Origin: Chitinophagales bacterium
GTDB lineage: Bacteria > Bacteroidota > Bacteroidia > Chitinophagales > Chitinophagaceae
Direction: 5' to 3'
Assembly (NCBI GenBank): GCA_015655015.1
Contig: JAATFV010000236.1
Span: 1 to 64,000 of the forward strand
Length of the DNA: 64,000 nucleotides
Shown here: piece after piece, positions 62,660 to 64,000 of the stretch
Layout: every line of letters starts with the position of its first letter
Numbering within the stretch: the stretch's first letter is position 1
Notes under the pieces: generated by a model
Seen by the model: the letters and a program-made list of their open reading frames with translations, nothing else
What the model was told of the DNA's origin: nothing
Databases searched by the model: none
Translations under genes and position numbers: made by a program

Positions 62660-63568
62660 ATGGCGGAAGAGATCATCGATATAACATCCATCAGCCGACT
62701 GCACGAACTCAATGGATTTGACAAACCTACGCATCCGCTGATCAGCATCATCGACCTGTCCAAATGGGATATCAGCAAGGCCCTGTTAGGGTCAAAAGTG
62801 ACCCTGGATCTGTATGCCATCGCGATGAAGGATGCCAGCTGCGGATTGGCATATGGCAGGAACTCTTATGACTTTAACGAGGGGGTGCTTATTTTTACTG
62901 CTCCCCACCAGGTATTGACCGTCACTAAGGAACAAAAGTTGGGGGAGGTGCACGGCTGGATGATATTTTTTCATCCGGATCTTATCCGGAATACGGCACT
63001 GGGTAAGGAGATCGATGCGTATCATTTTTTCTCTTACGATATCCATGAGGCGCTGCACCTGTCCGATGCCGAACAGCAGTCTGTCACCGAATGTGTCAAG
63101 CTGATCCAGTCGGAGATCGGCGCGCGGATCGACAACCATAGCCAGCGGGTGATCGTATATACCCTGGAGCTGCTGTTGAACTATTGTTCCCGATACTATG
63201 AGCGGCAGTTCCTGACAAGAGCCGCAGGCAACAAGGATATCGTCAGCCGGTTTGAAAGTCTGTTGAAAGATTATTATAAAGACGGGAAATTCAGCGAAAC
63301 GGGAACGCCGCCCATCGGCTACTTTGCCGAACAAGTCCGCCTCTCCCCCAATTACCTGCGCGACCTGTTAAAGAAGGAGACAGGATTGAGTCCCAAGGAC
63401 CATATCAACAATTTTATCGTAGAAAAGGCTAAGACGCTGTTGCTGGGTTCGGAAGACTCCGTATCGGAGATCGCCTATAGCCTGGGTTTCAATTATCCGC
63501 ACTACTTCAGCCGGCTGTTCAAAACGAGAACCGGTCTGACTCCCCAGCAATATCGGGGAACGAACTAA
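62660..63568 (+). CDS. AraC-family transcriptional regulator
   Basis: The 302-residue protein has an N-terminal cupin-like sensor part (about 1-170, with NEGVLIFTAPHQVL and GWMIFFHPDLI) and a C-terminal HTH pair (about 200-300, VRLSPNYLRDLLKKETGLSP and SEIAYSLGFNYPHYFSRLFK). It lies 24 bp before a short-chain dehydrogenase on the same strand and probably regulates it. A 21-bp direct repeat sits just upstream. Confidence 0.9.
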   Translation: MAEEIIDITSISRLHELNGFDKPTHPLISIIDLSKWDISKALLGSKVTLDLYAIAMKDASCGLAYGRNSYDFNEGVLIFTAPHQVLTVTKEQKLGEVHGWMIFFHPDLIRNTALGKEIDAYHFFSYDIHEALHLSDAEQQSVTECVKLIQSEIGARIDNHSQRVIVYTLELLLNYCSRYYERQFLTRAAGNKDIVSRFESLLKDYYKDGKFSETGTPPIGYFAEQVRLSPNYLRDLLKKETGLSPKDHINNFIVEKAKTLLLGSEDSVSEIAYSLGFNYPHYFSRLFKTRTGLTPQQYRGTN

Positions 63569-63592
63569 TCAAGGCATTTAAAACATAATACA

Positions 63593-64000
63593 ATGAGTAA
63601 TACGATTTTAATCACGGGATCAAGCACCGGCATCGGTCGGGCAACCGTCAGGAAATTTCAGCAGGAAGGTTGGAATGTTATCGCTACGATGCGGAATCCG
63701 GAAAAGGAAACCGAATTGAACAAGCTGGAGCGTGTATTGGTAACGAAATTGGATGTACAGCAGCTGGATTCCATCGACAGCGCGATCAAGGCGGGACTGG
63801 ACGTTTTCGGAAAGATCGATGTGGTGCTTAATAATGCCGGTTATGGGCTGATGGGGACCTTCGAGTCTACGAAACGGGAAAGTGTCAACCGGCAGTTCGG
63901 TGTGAATGTTTTTGGGCTTTTTGATGTCACCAGAGCGATGCTTCCGCATTTCAGGGCGAACAAAAGCGGCTTGTTTATCAACATTACTTCTATCGGCGGT
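63593..64000 (+). CDS. Short-chain dehydrogenase/reductase, 5' part
   Basis: The frame opens ILITGSSTGIGRATV (Rossmann motif), has NNAGYG near residue 80, and runs off the window after 136 codons, before the Tyr-x3-Lys motif. It resembles the SDR at 35564, down to EGWNVIATMRNPEKE-like text against GWNVAATMRRPEEE. Both lie beside a transcription regulator, but of different families. Confidence 0.85.
   Translation, partial: MSNTILITGSSTGIGRATVRKFQQEGWNVIATMRNPEKETELNKLERVLVTKLDVQQLDSIDSAIKAGLDVFGKIDVVLNNAGYGLMGTFESTKRESVNRQFGVNVFGLFDVTRAMLPHFRANKSGLFINITSIGG

Noticed and set aside
1-64000. CRISPR array, rRNA genes, insertion sequences
   Set aside because: No regular spacer-repeat pattern, no rRNA sequence and no transposase frame were seen.

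Overview
The window looks like chromosome from a Bacteroidota bacterium, most likely of the Chitinophaga type. The reasons are two and a half SusC/SusD (RagA/RagB) outer-membrane uptake systems, two ECF sigma/FecR anti-sigma pairs, DUF4249, DUF4843 and PKD-like lipoproteins, a PorV-type (type IX secretion) fragment, Gld-type ABC genes, and several promoters of the Bacteroidota form TTTG-N19-21-TAnnTTTG. The genus is an inference; no rRNA gene is present.

Layout. 0-2.9 kb: end of a SusD gene and a secreted alpha/beta-hydrolase. 3.0-4.7 kb: an AT-rich AbiEi/AbiEii toxin-antitoxin pair behind two near-identical long palindromes. 4.7-7.6 kb: a DbpA-like RNA helicase divergent from a DHA2-type drug exporter. 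7.7-12.7 kb: TonB receptor, DUF4249 lipoprotein, LytS-type histidine kinase and LytTR regulator in one operon. 12.8-25 kb: GH20 hexosaminidase, DinB-like protein, cytochrome bd oxidase (cydAB), SWIM protein, an (alpha/alpha)6-barrel glycosidase, GH36 alpha-galactosidase, thioredoxin, and a chimeric ORF in which Ig/MBG repeats run into the C-terminal half of PorV. 25.1-34.4 kb: sigma/FecR/SusC/SusD plus a beta-propeller phosphoesterase. 34.5-38 kb: pseudouridine synthase, HxlR regulator divergent from a short-chain dehydrogenase, and an AAA-ATPase/PD-(D/E)XK protein. 38.1-44.8 kb: a mannose module made of a ROK kinase fused to a class I phosphomannose isomerase, a sugar porter and a GH92 alpha-mannosidase. 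44.9 kb: tRNA-Leu(CAG), followed by a gene-poor stretch with helically phased TGACACAC repeats. 45.7-48.2 kb: LysR regulator divergent from an MdaB-type quinone reductase, then an exported DJ-1/PfpI protein. 48.2-62.5 kb: a gene-poor stretch, then a second sigma/FecR pair and a tightly packed run of SusC, SusD, DUF4843, PKD-like lipoprotein, TlpA, a Gld-type ABC ATPase and a single-chain GldF-GldG permease. 62.6-64 kb: AraC regulator and the start of a second short-chain dehydrogenase.

How parts fit together. The GH92, porter and ROK-PMI genes could take mannose from surface glycans to fructose-6-phosphate. Each FecR gene precedes a SusC with an N-terminal STN domain, the arrangement of transenvelope signalling. 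The second system shows the sequence signs of a roughly 105-nt antisense RNA between fecR and susC, in the position described for DonS-type PUL repressors in Bacteroides. The best candidates for something new are this SusCD-TlpA-ABC operon with its antisense RNA, the ROK-PMI fusion, the PorV chimera, and a recurring pattern of short tandem duplications starting at or just after stop codons. No CRISPR array, rRNA gene, transposase or recognisable integrase was found.
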